Assembly: GCF_900207575.1 (NCBI RefSeq)
Contig: NZ_OAOQ01000015.1
Location: forward strand, 16,218-80,217
From: Cereibacter ovatus
Lineage (GTDB): Bacteria; Pseudomonadota; Alphaproteobacteria; Rhodobacterales; Rhodobacteraceae
Reading direction: 5' to 3'
DNA length: 64,000 nt
The notes under the pieces were generated by a model, which saw only the letters and a list, made by a program, of their open reading frames with translations, ran no database searches and was not told where the DNA came from. The position numbers and the translations under genes were made by a program. Numbering within the stretch: position 1 is the stretch's first letter; the number at the start of each line of letters is the position of its first letter. Shown here in pieces: positions 1-8,145 of this stretch.

Positions 1-98
1 CCGGGCCATCGAACGGCCCGGCGACCTTGGTCATGGCGGCCCGGCTGTGCCATGGGCACCCGCGGCCACTGGTCCGACGGGCGTGACCCTTTCAGTAG

Positions 99-170
99 CC
101 GGCCTGCAATTCCGTGCCGACTTTTGCTGCGTGAAAGCTGGCCTGCAATTCCGCGCCGACTTTTGATGCG
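99..170. repeat. two tandem 33-bp imperfect direct repeats
   Basis: Units at 99-131 and 138-170 share about 30 of 33 bases, including the core ggcctgcaattccg and gccgactttt, with a 39-bp period. Closely spaced repeats of this kind occur at the ends of IS21-type elements, where they bind transposase. No istA or istB is visible here, so the assignment to a mobile-element end is only a guess. Confidence 0.5.
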
Positions 171-263
171 CGTATCGCAGGCCAGAGGCACGGATGGATC
201 GAAAGTTGCATGGCCCCCGCATCGACAGCCACAGCACCCGCGCCGCGCGGGTCGGAGATACAC

Positions 264-369
264 CATGTTCCCCATTCCGCGCCTGACCTACGAGATGCTG
301 GCCACCATGATGCCCGCGCCCATCCTGACCTTCTGGTATCATCCCGCACCCATCGGCCTGTTCGGCTGA
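264..369 (+). CDS. short ORF or 3' gene fragment, unknown
   Basis: A 34-codon frame starts with ATG and encodes a Met/Pro-rich hydrophobic peptide (begins MFPIPRLTYEML, ends PIGLFG). The same frame is open further upstream through the direct repeats, so it may be the tail of a gene broken at the repeats. I recognise no family and see no strong ribosome-binding site. It could be chance coding in GC-rich DNA. Confidence 0.2.
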
Positions 370-390
370 GGCAAGGGACGGATCGGCGCC

Positions 391-1503
391 TTAGCGCAGC
401 GCCAATGCCTCGGACAGCACTGTGCGCACCGCGTCGGGCGGCACGTCTTCGGCCACGAAGGCCGATCCGATGCCGCGGGCCAGAATGAAGCGCAACCGGC
501 CGTCCATCACCTTCTTGTCCTGCGCCATCAGCGCCAAAAGGCCCTCGGCATCGGGGAGATCGCCTGGAATGTCGCGCAGATCCACCTTCATGCCCATCGC
601 GCGCAGATGGGCGCGCAGCCGGCTGGGCGCCTCTTGCGCGCACAGGCCCATGCGTTGCGACAGCTCGAACGCCAGCGCACAGCCGATGGCCACCCCCTCG
701 CCATGCAGCAGGCGGTCGGAATAGCCCGTGGCCTTTTCCAGCGCGTGACAGAAGGTGTGGCCAAGGTTCAGCAGCGCGCGGTCGCCTTCTTCGGTCTCGT
801 CGCGGGCCACGATCTCGGCCTTCATCTCGACCGAGCGGCGCACCGCGCGCTGGCGGGCCTCGGGGTCATGTGCAAGCCGGGGGCCTGCGTCTTCAAGCCA
901 GTCATAGAAGGCGGCATCGCCCAGAAGGCCGTATTTCACCACCTCGCCATAGCCGGCAAGGAAATCGCGGGCGGGCAGCGTGTCCAGCACGTCGATATCG
1001 GCCAGAACCAGCGACGGCTGATGGAAGGCGCCGACAAGGTTCTTGCCCTGCGCGGTGTTGATGCCGGTCTTGCCGCCCACAGAACTGTCGACCTGCGCCA
1101 GAAGCGTGGTCGGCACCTGAACGAAGCGCACGCCACGGCGCAGGACGGCCGCGGCAAAGCCTGCCAGATCGCCGATCACGCCGCCGCCCAGGGCCACCAC
1201 CATGTCGCGACGCTCGACCTTCTGTTCCAGCAGCCATTCGACGGCACGCGCGAACTGCGGCCAGCCCTTGGTCGCCTCGCCCGCCGGCAGCGCCAGCGCC
1301 GAGGACGCGATGCCCGCAGCCGAAAGCGCCTGCTGGAACGGTGCCAGATGCAGGGCGGCCACCGTTTCGTCGGTCAGGATCGCCACCTGCGGCCGGCGCA
1401 GCAGCGGCGCCATGTGATCGCCCGCCCGGGCGATCAGGCCCTGCCCGATCCGCACCTCATAGGCGCGTTCGCCCAGTTCGACCCGCACGCAATCCATCGT
1501 CAT
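391..1503 (-). CDS. aroB: 3-dehydroquinate synthase
   Basis: This 370-residue cytosolic enzyme makes 3-dehydroquinate from DAHP, the second step of the shikimate pathway. It needs NAD+ and a divalent metal. The Rossmann-like ILTDETVAALH start, the glycine-rich ALGGGVIGDLAGF segment, QVPTTLLAQVDSSVGGKTGIN and the metal-site NLGHTFCHALE are all present, and the length fits the family. The ATG at 1503 overlaps the aroK stop by 4 nt (ATGA), which fixes the start; a longer upstream frame is just aroK read out of frame. It forms an aroK-aroB operon, the usual alphaproteobacterial order. Confidence 0.97.
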   Translation of the reverse strand: MTMDCVRVELGERAYEVRIGQGLIARAGDHMAPLLRRPQVAILTDETVAALHLAPFQQALSAAGIASSALALPAGEATKGWPQFARAVEWLLEQKVERRDMVVALGGGVIGDLAGFAAAVLRRGVRFVQVPTTLLAQVDSSVGGKTGINTAQGKNLVGAFHQPSLVLADIDVLDTLPARDFLAGYGEVVKYGLLGDAAFYDWLEDAGPRLAHDPEARQRAVRRSVEMKAEIVARDETEEGDRALLNLGHTFCHALEKATGYSDRLLHGEGVAIGCALAFELSQRMGLCAQEAPSRLRAHLRAMGMKVDLRDIPGDLPDAEGLLALMAQDKKVMDGRLRFILARGIGSAFVAEDVPPDAVRTVLSEALALR

Positions 1504-2045
1504 TCCCTGTCTCCCAGCACATCGGGCCGTGTTGCCAACGCCTGTTGCACCCGCGCCGCCATCTGCTCCACCGAGCAGTCGAGCGCGCTTTCCACCACCA
1601 GATCGGCCAGCGCGTAGACCGGCTCGCGCGCGGCCAGCAATGTCTGAAGCGTTTCGCGCGGGCGGGGCGTGCGCAACAGGGGGCGGGTGGATTTGTGGCG
1701 CACCCGCTGCCACAGCACCTCGAGATCGGCTTTCAGCCAGACCGAGACGCCCTGTTCATGGATCATCCGGCGGTTCGGCTCGGCCATGAAGGCACCGCCG
1801 CCGGTGGACAGCACGCAGGGTTTGCCGCGCAACAGCCGCGACAACACCTGACTTTCCTTCTCGCGGAAGAATGGCTCGCCGTCGCGCTCGAAGATCTCGG
1901 CGATGCTGCGGTTGGCGGCGCGTTCGATCTCTTCGTCCGAATCGACGAAGGGCACGCCAAGCGCGCGGGCAAGCGCAGTGCCCACCGCGGTCTTGCCGGC
2001 GCCCATCATGCCGACCATCACCACCGTTTTCTTCAGAAGCGCCAT
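1500..2045 (-). CDS. aroK: shikimate kinase
   Basis: A 181-residue P-loop kinase that phosphorylates shikimate at the 3-OH with ATP. The Walker A loop is at residues 12-19 (GMMGAGKT), followed by the shikimate-binding DSDEEIE segment, FRxxE (FREKES), the GGGAF motif and the LID arginines around residues 118-125. The first ATG (2045) is close to the conserved core and gives the normal family length. It is the first gene of the aroK-aroB operon and is translationally coupled to aroB. Confidence 0.97.
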   Translation of the reverse strand: MALLKKTVVMVGMMGAGKTAVGTALARALGVPFVDSDEEIERAANRSIAEIFERDGEPFFREKESQVLSRLLRGKPCVLSTGGGAFMAEPNRRMIHEQGVSVWLKADLEVLWQRVRHKSTRPLLRTPRPRETLQTLLAAREPVYALADLVVESALDCSVEQMAARVQQALATRPDVLGDRE

Positions 2046-2223
2046 CGTCTCCTGTCACCCTGCGGGCGCGGTTCCGCCCTTTCCCGAACTTTGTTGCCTG
2101 AATGGCGTGAAGTCGGCGGGAATGCCATATATATTCGACGCTGGACACCCCTGCCGGCCGCATCCGCGATGCGGGACGGGCGGGGCAAGAACCAAATGGG
2201 GCAGATCGGGGATTGGAACGGGC

Positions 2224-2358
2224 ATGTGGCGCATCTTCAAGGCTTTGTTTGTGCTTGCAGTGGTGGGACTGATCGGGCTGACGGGCTATGCCTATCTGGC
2301 CGACCTGTCGCCGCCGCAGGAAGAGGTCACCCGGCCGGTGATGCTGAATGCCGAATGA
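2224..2358 (+). CDS. small single-pass membrane protein
   Basis: A 44-residue protein: a short basic start (MWRIFK), one hydrophobic helix at about residues 7-26, then a hydrophilic tail ending RPVMLNAE. The predicted topology is a membrane anchor with a periplasmic tail. Its 3' end overlaps the next gene by 11 nt, suggesting coupled expression with the exported protein and xerD. No function is recognised. The membrane segment and overlap support a real gene, although it is very short. Confidence 0.6.
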   Translation: MWRIFKALFVLAVVGLIGLTGYAYLADLSPPQEEVTRPVMLNAE

Positions 2359-3907
2359 GCCCCGTGCCGGGGCGCGACATGGCGCCGCGGCGCTCTGCGC
2401 GCTGATCGGCCTTGCCGCGGGCCCGGTGCCCGCACAAGAGCCGCTGTCGGCCATCGACTGGCTGTCGCGCTCGGTCGCGACGGTGCCGCCCCCTGCCCCT
2501 GCCGCGATCGCCGAGCCGCGGGTCACGCGGGGCGCGGTGCCGGTCGAGGTGGCGGTGACGCCGCTTGACGGGCCGTCGCCGGATGCCGCGGGGCTGTTGC
2601 CGGCCCGCCGGACCGGCCTGCCGCAGGATCTGTGGGGCATGGGACGCACGACCGAGATCGCGAACCGGATCGCGATTGCCCCCACCGGCACCCTGCCCGC
2701 GCTGCAATCGCTGCTGTCGACGCTTCTGCTGGCCGAGGCCGATGCGCCGGCCGATTCCGGGGGCAAGGGTCTCTTGCTGCTGGCACGGGTGGACAAGTTG
2801 CTGGCGATGGGCGCGCTGGAAGGCGCCGAGACGCTGCTTGACGCCTCGGGCAAGGGCGGGGCCGAGGTGTTCCGCCGTCAGTTCGACATCGCGCTGCTGA
2901 CCGGCACCGAGGATACCGCCTGCGAGGTGATGCAGAAATCGCCCGATCTGGCGCCGACCTTTCCGGCGCGGATCTTCTGCCTTGCCCGGTCGGGCGACTG
3001 GAATGCCGCGGCGCTGACCTTGCGCACCGCGCAGGCGCTTGGCTTTGTCGATGACCAGCAGGACGCGCTGCTGTCACGGTTCCTGGACCCCGACCTTTAC
3101 GAAGAGGACGGCCCGCTGCCGCCGCCCACCCATGTCACGCCGCTGATCTGGCGGCTGATGGAGGCCATCGGCGAGCCGCTTCCCACCCAGTCGCTGCCCA
3201 TCGCCTTTGCCCATGCCGAACTGCGCGATACCGCCGGCTGGAAGGGCCAGATCGAGGCCGCCGAGCGCCTTGCCCGCGTCGGCGCGTTGGAGCCGAACCT
3301 GCTGCTGGGCCTTTATACCGAACGGCAGGCGGCCGCTTCGGGCGGGGTGTGGGAACGGGTGCGCGCGTTCCAGACCCTTGATACCGCGCTGACGGCGGGT
3401 GACGCCGTGACGGTGGCGCAGGCGCTGCCCGAAATCTGGACACTGATGGCCGAAGCCGAACTTGAGGTGCCCTTTGCCCGGCTGGTGGCCGAACGGCTGG
3501 CGGCGCTGCCGCTGTCGTCGGCGGCGGCGGAACTGGCGTTCCGTATCGCGCTGCTGGATCCCGACCGCGCGGGCGCCCTGCCGCCCTATCGCCCCGAGGA
3601 TGCGACCGGGCGCTTTCTGCTGGCGCTGTCCGAAGGCCGCGCGGCCGAGGCCGCCAGCGTCGACGGCCTGAGCCGCGCCATCGCGCAGGCGTTCCGCGCG
3701 CCGGTCCTGTCCGAGACGACAGCGACGCTTCTGGATCAGAACCGGCGCGGCGAGGCGATCCTTCAGGCCATCTCCGAGATCACCGGCGGGCTGCAAGGCA
3801 ACCCTGCCGCCGTGACCGAGGGGCTGTCGCTGTTGCGCAAGCTGGGGCTGGAACAGGTGGCACGCCGCACCGGGCTGGAACTTCTGCTGCTGGAGCGGCG
3901 GGGCTGA
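2348..3907 (+). CDS. exported alpha-helical protein, unknown
   Basis: A 519-residue protein with an N-terminal signal peptide (hydrophobic residues about 13-28, likely cleavage near GPVPAQ-E). The mature part is Ala/Leu-rich and looks like helical repeats of TPR or Sel1 character (for example LLARVDKLLAMGALEGAETLL). It is probably periplasmic and I know no biochemical role. It overlaps the small membrane protein upstream, and its TGA shares a base with the xerD ATG (TGATG), so the three genes are probably one operon. Confidence 0.75.
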   Translation: MPNEPRAGARHGAAALCALIGLAAGPVPAQEPLSAIDWLSRSVATVPPPAPAAIAEPRVTRGAVPVEVAVTPLDGPSPDAAGLLPARRTGLPQDLWGMGRTTEIANRIAIAPTGTLPALQSLLSTLLLAEADAPADSGGKGLLLLARVDKLLAMGALEGAETLLDASGKGGAEVFRRQFDIALLTGTEDTACEVMQKSPDLAPTFPARIFCLARSGDWNAAALTLRTAQALGFVDDQQDALLSRFLDPDLYEEDGPLPPPTHVTPLIWRLMEAIGEPLPTQSLPIAFAHAELRDTAGWKGQIEAAERLARVGALEPNLLLGLYTERQAAASGGVWERVRAFQTLDTALTAGDAVTVAQALPEIWTLMAEAELEVPFARLVAERLAALPLSSAAAELAFRIALLDPDRAGALPPYRPEDATGRFLLALSEGRAAEAASVDGLSRAIAQAFRAPVLSETTATLLDQNRRGEAILQAISEITGGLQGNPAAVTEGLSLLRKLGLEQVARRTGLELLLLERRG

Positions 3908-4845
3908 TGGCGCCCGTGGGGATGGAGCGATGGATCTCGGTGTTTCTTGAGGCGCAGGCCGCCGAACTGGATGCCGCGCGCAACACCCGCCTTGCCTATG
4001 GCCGCGACCTGAAGGATTTCTCCGGCTGGCTGGCGCGGCGCAAGGCCGATTTCGCCAGCGCCGACCGCGCGACGGTCGAATCCTATCTGGGCTTTTGCGA
4101 GGCGCAGGGCCTGTCGCTGTCCACCCGCGCACGGCGGCTGTCGGCGATCCGTCAGCTTTACCGTTTCGCGCATGAAGAAGGTTGGCGGGCCGACAATCCG
4201 GCGATCCGCATCCGCGGGCCGGGCAAGGCGCGGCGGCTGCCGATGACGCTGGACATCGACGAGGTCGACCGCCTGCTGGAGGCCGCCCGCGACACCGGCC
4301 GCCGGGCTGCCGATCAGATCCGCAACCGCTGCCTGCTGGAACTGCTTTACGCCACCGGCATGCGGGTGTCGGAACTGGTGGGGATGCCGGTGGCCGCGGC
4401 CCGCGGCAATCCGCAGATGATCCTTGTCCGCGGCAAGGGCGGCAAGGAACGCATGGTGCCGCTGTCGCCCCCCGCACGCGAGGCATTGGCGCTGTGGCTG
4501 ACCGCCCGCGACGAGGCCGAAGCCCGCGCGGTGAAGGCCGGCCGGCCGGCCTCGCGGTTCCTGTTTCCGGGCAGCGGCGCCAGCGGGCATCTGACGCGCG
4601 AATATTTCCATGGTCTCATCAAGCAGATCGCGGTTCTGGCCGGGGTCGATCCGGCCAAGGTCACACCCCACACCCTGCGCCATGCCTTTGCCACCCACCT
4701 CTTGGCGGGCGGCGCCGATTTGCGGGTGATCCAGACACTTCTGGGCCATGCAGACCTGTCCACCACGGAAATCTACACCCATGTTCTGGACGATCACCTG
4801 AAAGACCTTGTGCTGCGCCACCATCCGCTGGCCCGCGACGACTGA
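3907..4845 (+). CDS. xerD: tyrosine recombinase XerD
   Basis: This 312-residue site-specific recombinase resolves chromosome dimers at dif with XerC. The N-terminal SAM-like DNA-binding domain covers about residues 5-95. The catalytic set is complete: R153 (ATGMRVSEL), K177 (GKGGKE), H255 and R258 (HTLRHAF), H281 (LLGHADL) and the nucleophile Y290 (IYTHV). Length and the tandem ATGMRVSEL motif fit housekeeping XerD rather than a phage integrase, and no phage genes are nearby. It starts on the TGATG overlap with the exported-protein gene. Confidence 0.93.
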   Translation: MAPVGMERWISVFLEAQAAELDAARNTRLAYGRDLKDFSGWLARRKADFASADRATVESYLGFCEAQGLSLSTRARRLSAIRQLYRFAHEEGWRADNPAIRIRGPGKARRLPMTLDIDEVDRLLEAARDTGRRAADQIRNRCLLELLYATGMRVSELVGMPVAAARGNPQMILVRGKGGKERMVPLSPPAREALALWLTARDEAEARAVKAGRPASRFLFPGSGASGHLTREYFHGLIKQIAVLAGVDPAKVTPHTLRHAFATHLLAGGADLRVIQTLLGHADLSTTEIYTHVLDDHLKDLVLRHHPLARDD

Positions 4846-4943
4846 CACCGCGATCTGGCCCCATGCCGGACCTCTGACCACTTGCGCCAAGACCCGCCCC
4901 GCCCTCATTATTCCGCCCTGCTCTTGAAGGACCGCTTTCTGCC

Positions 4944-6239
4944 ATGGATTTTTTGTCTCTTGATGCGCCCACGCTGCTGACTGCGGCCGCGATCCTTGGG
5001 CTTCTGGTGCTGTCGGCGTTCTTTTCGGGGTCCGAGACCGCGCTGACCGCCTCATCCCGCGGCAAGCTGCGGGCGCAGGCCGACAAGGGATCGCGCGGGG
5101 CGGAAAGCGCGCTGCATGTCACCGAGGACAGCGAGCGGATGATCGGCGCGCTGCTGCTGGGCAACAACGTGGTCAATATCCTGTCGGCCTCGCTGGCGAC
5201 GGCGCTGCTGACACGGCTGTTCGGCGACAGCGGGGTGGCGGTGGCCACGCTGGTGATGACGCTGTTGGTGCTGATCTTCGGCGAGGTGCTGCCCAAGACC
5301 CTTGCAATCAGCCGACCCGAGGCTTTCGCCACCCGCGTGGCGCCGATCATCCGGGGGATGATCGTCGTGTTCTCGCCCGTGGTGGCGGTGGTGCGGGTGC
5401 TGGTGCGCGGCCTTTTGCGCGTTGTGGGGGTGCGGATCGACCCGAACGCCCACATGCTGGCCATCCGCGACGAGATCGCCGGCGCCATCGCGCTGGGCCA
5501 TTCGCAGGGCGCGGTGGAAAAGGAAGACCGCGACCGGCTGCTGGGCGCGCTGGATCTGTCGGAACGCACGGTCGAGGAAATCATGCGCCATCGCAGCCAG
5601 ATCGAGATGATCGACGCCGACAAGCAGCCGGCCGAGATCATCGCGCAGGTTCTGGCCTCGCCCCACACCCGCATTCCGCTGTATCGCGAGGATCAGGAAA
5701 ACATCCTTGGCGTGATCCATTCCAAGGATCTTCTGCGCGAAGTCAGCCGCTTGATGACCAAGGGCGACACAACGGCGCTGGCCGGGCTGGACATCCTGAA
5801 AGTGGCGATGAAGCCCTATTTCGTCCCCGAGACGACGCCGCTGGATGAACAGATGCGCCAGTTCCTGAAGCGGCGGACGCATTTCGCGCTGGTGGTGGAC
5901 GAATATGGCGCGCTGCGCGGCCTGATCACGCTGGAAGACATCATCGAAGAGATCGTGGGCGAGATCAACGACGAGTTCGACATCGCACAAGAGGTCACGC
6001 TGAAGCGCGCCGACACCGGCGATTATCTGGTCGAGGGGTCGATGACGATCCGCGACCTGAACCGGATGATGGACTGGCAACTGCCCGACGACGAGGCCAA
6101 CACCGTGGCGGGCCTTGTCATCCACGAAGCGCAGATGATCCCGAACGAGGGGCAGGCCTTCAGTTTCCACGGCTTCCGGTTCGAGGTGATGACCCGGCGC
6201 GAAAACCGGATCATGAAGCTGAAGGTGCGCCCGCTGTGA
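4944..6239 (+). CDS. CorC/HlyC-family membrane protein with CBS pair
   Basis: A 431-residue inner-membrane protein. The CNNM/DUF21 domain (about residues 5-190) has three or four membrane helices and the FSGSETALTASS and GEVLPKTLAI motifs. It is followed by two CBS domains (about 210-330; HTRIPLY and VVDEYGALRGLITLEDI) and a C-terminal transporter-associated CorC_HlyC domain (about 345-428). The family is linked to Mg2+ export or homeostasis; the exact substrate here is unknown. It starts 98 nt after xerD and is followed by a triple hairpin repeat. Confidence 0.9.
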   Translation: MDFLSLDAPTLLTAAAILGLLVLSAFFSGSETALTASSRGKLRAQADKGSRGAESALHVTEDSERMIGALLLGNNVVNILSASLATALLTRLFGDSGVAVATLVMTLLVLIFGEVLPKTLAISRPEAFATRVAPIIRGMIVVFSPVVAVVRVLVRGLLRVVGVRIDPNAHMLAIRDEIAGAIALGHSQGAVEKEDRDRLLGALDLSERTVEEIMRHRSQIEMIDADKQPAEIIAQVLASPHTRIPLYREDQENILGVIHSKDLLREVSRLMTKGDTTALAGLDILKVAMKPYFVPETTPLDEQMRQFLKRRTHFALVVDEYGALRGLITLEDIIEEIVGEINDEFDIAQEVTLKRADTGDYLVEGSMTIRDLNRMMDWQLPDDEANTVAGLVIHEAQMIPNEGQAFSFHGFRFEVMTRRENRIMKLKVRPL

Positions 6240-6244
6240 CAAGG

Positions 6245-6386
6245 GGCCTGCCCCCGCACGGGCGGGCAGGCCACATGCGGTGATTGCGGGGCCAGCCGAG
6301 ACTGCCGAGGCCTGCCCCTGCACTGGCGGGCAGGCAGAAACCAGTTGCCGCGTTCTTCGCCTGCCCCCCGCACGGGGAGGGCAGGC
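6245..6386. repeat. three GC-rich hairpin repeats
   Basis: Three copies of one inverted repeat lie at 6245-6272, 6310-6335 and 6359-6386. Each has the form (g)gcctgccc ... gggcaggc with loops that vary. They lie between the CorC-like gene and the convergent DUF6456 gene, so the first may act as a terminator for both. Three copies with conserved stems and diverged loops suggest a REP-like or processing element rather than a single terminator. No T-run follows any copy. Confidence 0.75.
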
Positions 6387-6469
6387 AGTCGCCGGCCGAT
6401 GTTCGCCCGGCGCAGGTCTTTCCGCCGCAGGCAGGGGCAGGATGGCCGACGATCAGGCGCCCTGCCCGG

Positions 6470-7663
6470 TCAGCCGATCAGCGGACGCGACCGGCCATAG
6501 GTTTCGTCGTAATGCCGGCGCAGTCGTTGCAAGGCGATGCGCAGCACGATCTTGCCCGACCGTGCCGACCAACCCATCCGCCGCTCGGCCGCCTCCAGCC
6601 CTTCAAGGAAACAGCAGCAGCGCAGCACCATGTCGCCAAGTCCGGGGCCCAGATCGCGCAGCGCCGATGCCACCCGTTCGCGCGCCTGACGCGGACCCTC
6701 GGCGCCGCCCGATTCCGGGCGAAAGCTGCCGCGATCGGCGCCGGTCAGGAAGCGGTCCCAGTTCTGCGCTACCCGCGGACCCATCTGCGCCAGTTCGAAA
6801 TCCTCGCGCAGGCGCTCGGCGGCCTCGACCAGTTCGGCCGACAGAAAGGGCTTGCCGTCCTTGTCGCGCCGCCGCCCCAGCACCGCCACCGGGCTTTCGG
6901 CGGCGTTATAGCGCACGCGGCGGGGGCCGTCCTCGTCGCGGATCTCGCGCTCGGCCCAGTCGCGGTGCTGGCCGGCAAAGGGCGTTGCGGCTTCGGCCAT
7001 GCCGTGCCGGGTGGCGTCCTCGGCCTCGATCAGCCGCTTCAGCGCGGACCGCCCTGCCGCGGTGATTTCATAGGTGGCGATGCGGCCCGGCTTGCGGCAG
7101 GCGATCCAGTCCTTCAGCGCAAACGCCTGCGCGACCGAGCGTTCCACCACCGCCATGCGCGCGGTGCTGCCATCGGGCAAGGACCGCAGCACCGCGGCCT
7201 TTTCCATATCCGGCGCGATGGCCAGCACGGATTGCGGCTCGGCCAGACGGCGCAGGATACGGCGGGCCTCGCGGGCGATGGTCGCCTCGTCAAGCATCGC
7301 GGACAAGGAAGGTTCGGGGCGGATCGGTGCCGTCATGTCGGGGCTGTCCTTTGTGGCTGGGGAATGGCCGCGCCCCTGTGCCCGCCCGAGGGCCGCCAGC
7401 GCCTCATCCACAAGCGGATCGTCGCGGCGGCTTTCACAACGGCGCACATGGCGCATCACTGTCGAGGCATGGCAGCCTTCGCGCCGCGCCAACGCGCGCA
7501 GCGAAAGCCCCTCCTCGGTGTGATCGAGGTAGAGCCGCACGGCTTCCGGAAGCCATGCGGGCAGCGTCGAAATTGCACGAAGCTCGGTCTGCATCATTCC
7601 ATCCCGTGGCACCCCGACGTGGGGTGTTGTCCAGCCTTGGACGTTTGCAACCGTCAGATGCAT
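6470..7663 (-). CDS. DUF6456 helix-turn-helix protein
   Basis: A 397-residue protein. The N-terminal helix-turn-helix (about residues 50-85, LSLRALARREGCHASTVMRHVRRCE) suggests DNA binding. The C-terminal half carries the DUF6456 signature, including YNAAESPVAVLGRRRDKDGKPF and the following amphipathic helices. The family is common in Rhodobacterales and is thought to be regulatory; its targets are unknown to me. Two starts are possible: ATG 7663, used here, and ATG 7597 just upstream of the helix-turn-helix. It is divergent from a DUF6477 gene across an AT-rich region. Confidence 0.8.
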   Translation of the reverse strand: MHLTVANVQGWTTPHVGVPRDGMMQTELRAISTLPAWLPEAVRLYLDHTEEGLSLRALARREGCHASTVMRHVRRCESRRDDPLVDEALAALGRAQGRGHSPATKDSPDMTAPIRPEPSLSAMLDEATIAREARRILRRLAEPQSVLAIAPDMEKAAVLRSLPDGSTARMAVVERSVAQAFALKDWIACRKPGRIATYEITAAGRSALKRLIEAEDATRHGMAEAATPFAGQHRDWAEREIRDEDGPRRVRYNAAESPVAVLGRRRDKDGKPFLSAELVEAAERLREDFELAQMGPRVAQNWDRFLTGADRGSFRPESGGAEGPRQARERVASALRDLGPGLGDMVLRCCCFLEGLEAAERRMGWSARSGKIVLRIALQRLRRHYDETYGRSRPLIG

Positions 7664-7812
7664 TGGTTACCTGTTCGTTAACAACTACGCTGTTGTTGAT
7701 AATTCTTTCTAAAGTATAAACATTCGGGAAAACCCCCGAGCGGTGAATCCGGCGCGCGCGCAACGCAGGGTTGCACGATTCCAATCTGTCGAGGCCGACA
7801 GAGGAGAATCTC
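7664..7812. promoter_or_regulatory. divergent promoter region with inverted repeat
   Basis: This 149-bp AT-rich spacer separates the DUF6456 and DUF6477 genes. It contains a perfect inverted repeat, AACAAC-tacgct-GTTGTT, at 7680-7697, about 17 nt upstream of the DUF6456 start. Its position fits an operator, possibly bound by the DUF6456 protein itself. That is inference from placement alone. Confidence 0.5.
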
Positions 7813-8085
7813 ATGACTGACTTCCGCACCCTTCTGGCCGAGATCCGCCGCCCCCGCCTGCTGATGCGGGCCGCGCGGCTGGGTCTGTGCGACTACCGGC
7901 GCGAGCGCGACCTGCGCCGGCTGGTGGGCGAACAGCAGGCCGAACGGGCCGTCACCCGACTTCTGGCCGAAGAACAAAGGCTCGAAGACCGGCGGCGGGC
8001 CGGGGATGCGACCTATTCTGTCGCCCATCATGTCGAGGTGCTGATCGCGCTGATGGCCGAAGTGCGCCTGATCGGCGCGATCTGA
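7813..8085 (+). CDS. DUF6477 family protein
   Basis: A 90-residue, Arg-rich, helical protein (LLAEIRRPRLLMRAARLG and YSVAHHVEVLIALMAE are typical of the family). A strong GAGGAG ribosome-binding site lies 6-7 nt before ATG 7813, which decides the start. The function is unknown. In Rhodobacterales such proteins sit beside DUF6456 regulators, as here. A strong terminator follows 5 bp after the stop. Confidence 0.8.
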   Translation: MTDFRTLLAEIRRPRLLMRAARLGLCDYRRERDLRRLVGEQQAERAVTRLLAEEQRLEDRRRAGDATYSVAHHVEVLIALMAEVRLIGAI

Positions 8086-8090
8086 CATGC

Positions 8091-8126
8091 AAAACGGGCG
8101 CGGCCCCCATGGACCGCGCCCGTTTT
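8091..8126. terminator. bidirectional rho-independent terminator
   Basis: A perfect 13-bp stem (AAAACGGGCGCGG / CCGCGCCCGTTTT) with a 10-base loop lies between the convergent DUF6477 and methyltransferase genes. An A-run on the left and a T-run on the right let it work on both strands. Confidence 0.9.
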
Positions 8127-8145
8127 CCTGCCCACGGCCTGTCGT

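Larger units (their letters stand above)
1..390. other. gene-poor left edge
   Basis: No confident gene lies between the window edge and the aroB stop codon. The first 21 bases form a hairpin with 7-bp GC arms around a 7-base loop (ccgggcc/ggcccgg), which could end a gene lying outside the window. Two near-identical 33-bp repeats follow at 99-170, and a short open frame lies at 264-369. The stretch looks like a junction or relic of a mobile element, but that is inference. Confidence 0.5.

Noticed and set aside
99..170. CRISPR-like repeat
   Set aside because: Only two units with a 6-bp gap; no spacers of regular size and no cas genes.
3907..4845. Phage or island integrase
   Set aside because: Length, motifs and housekeeping neighbours fit XerD; no att-like repeats or phage genes are adjacent.
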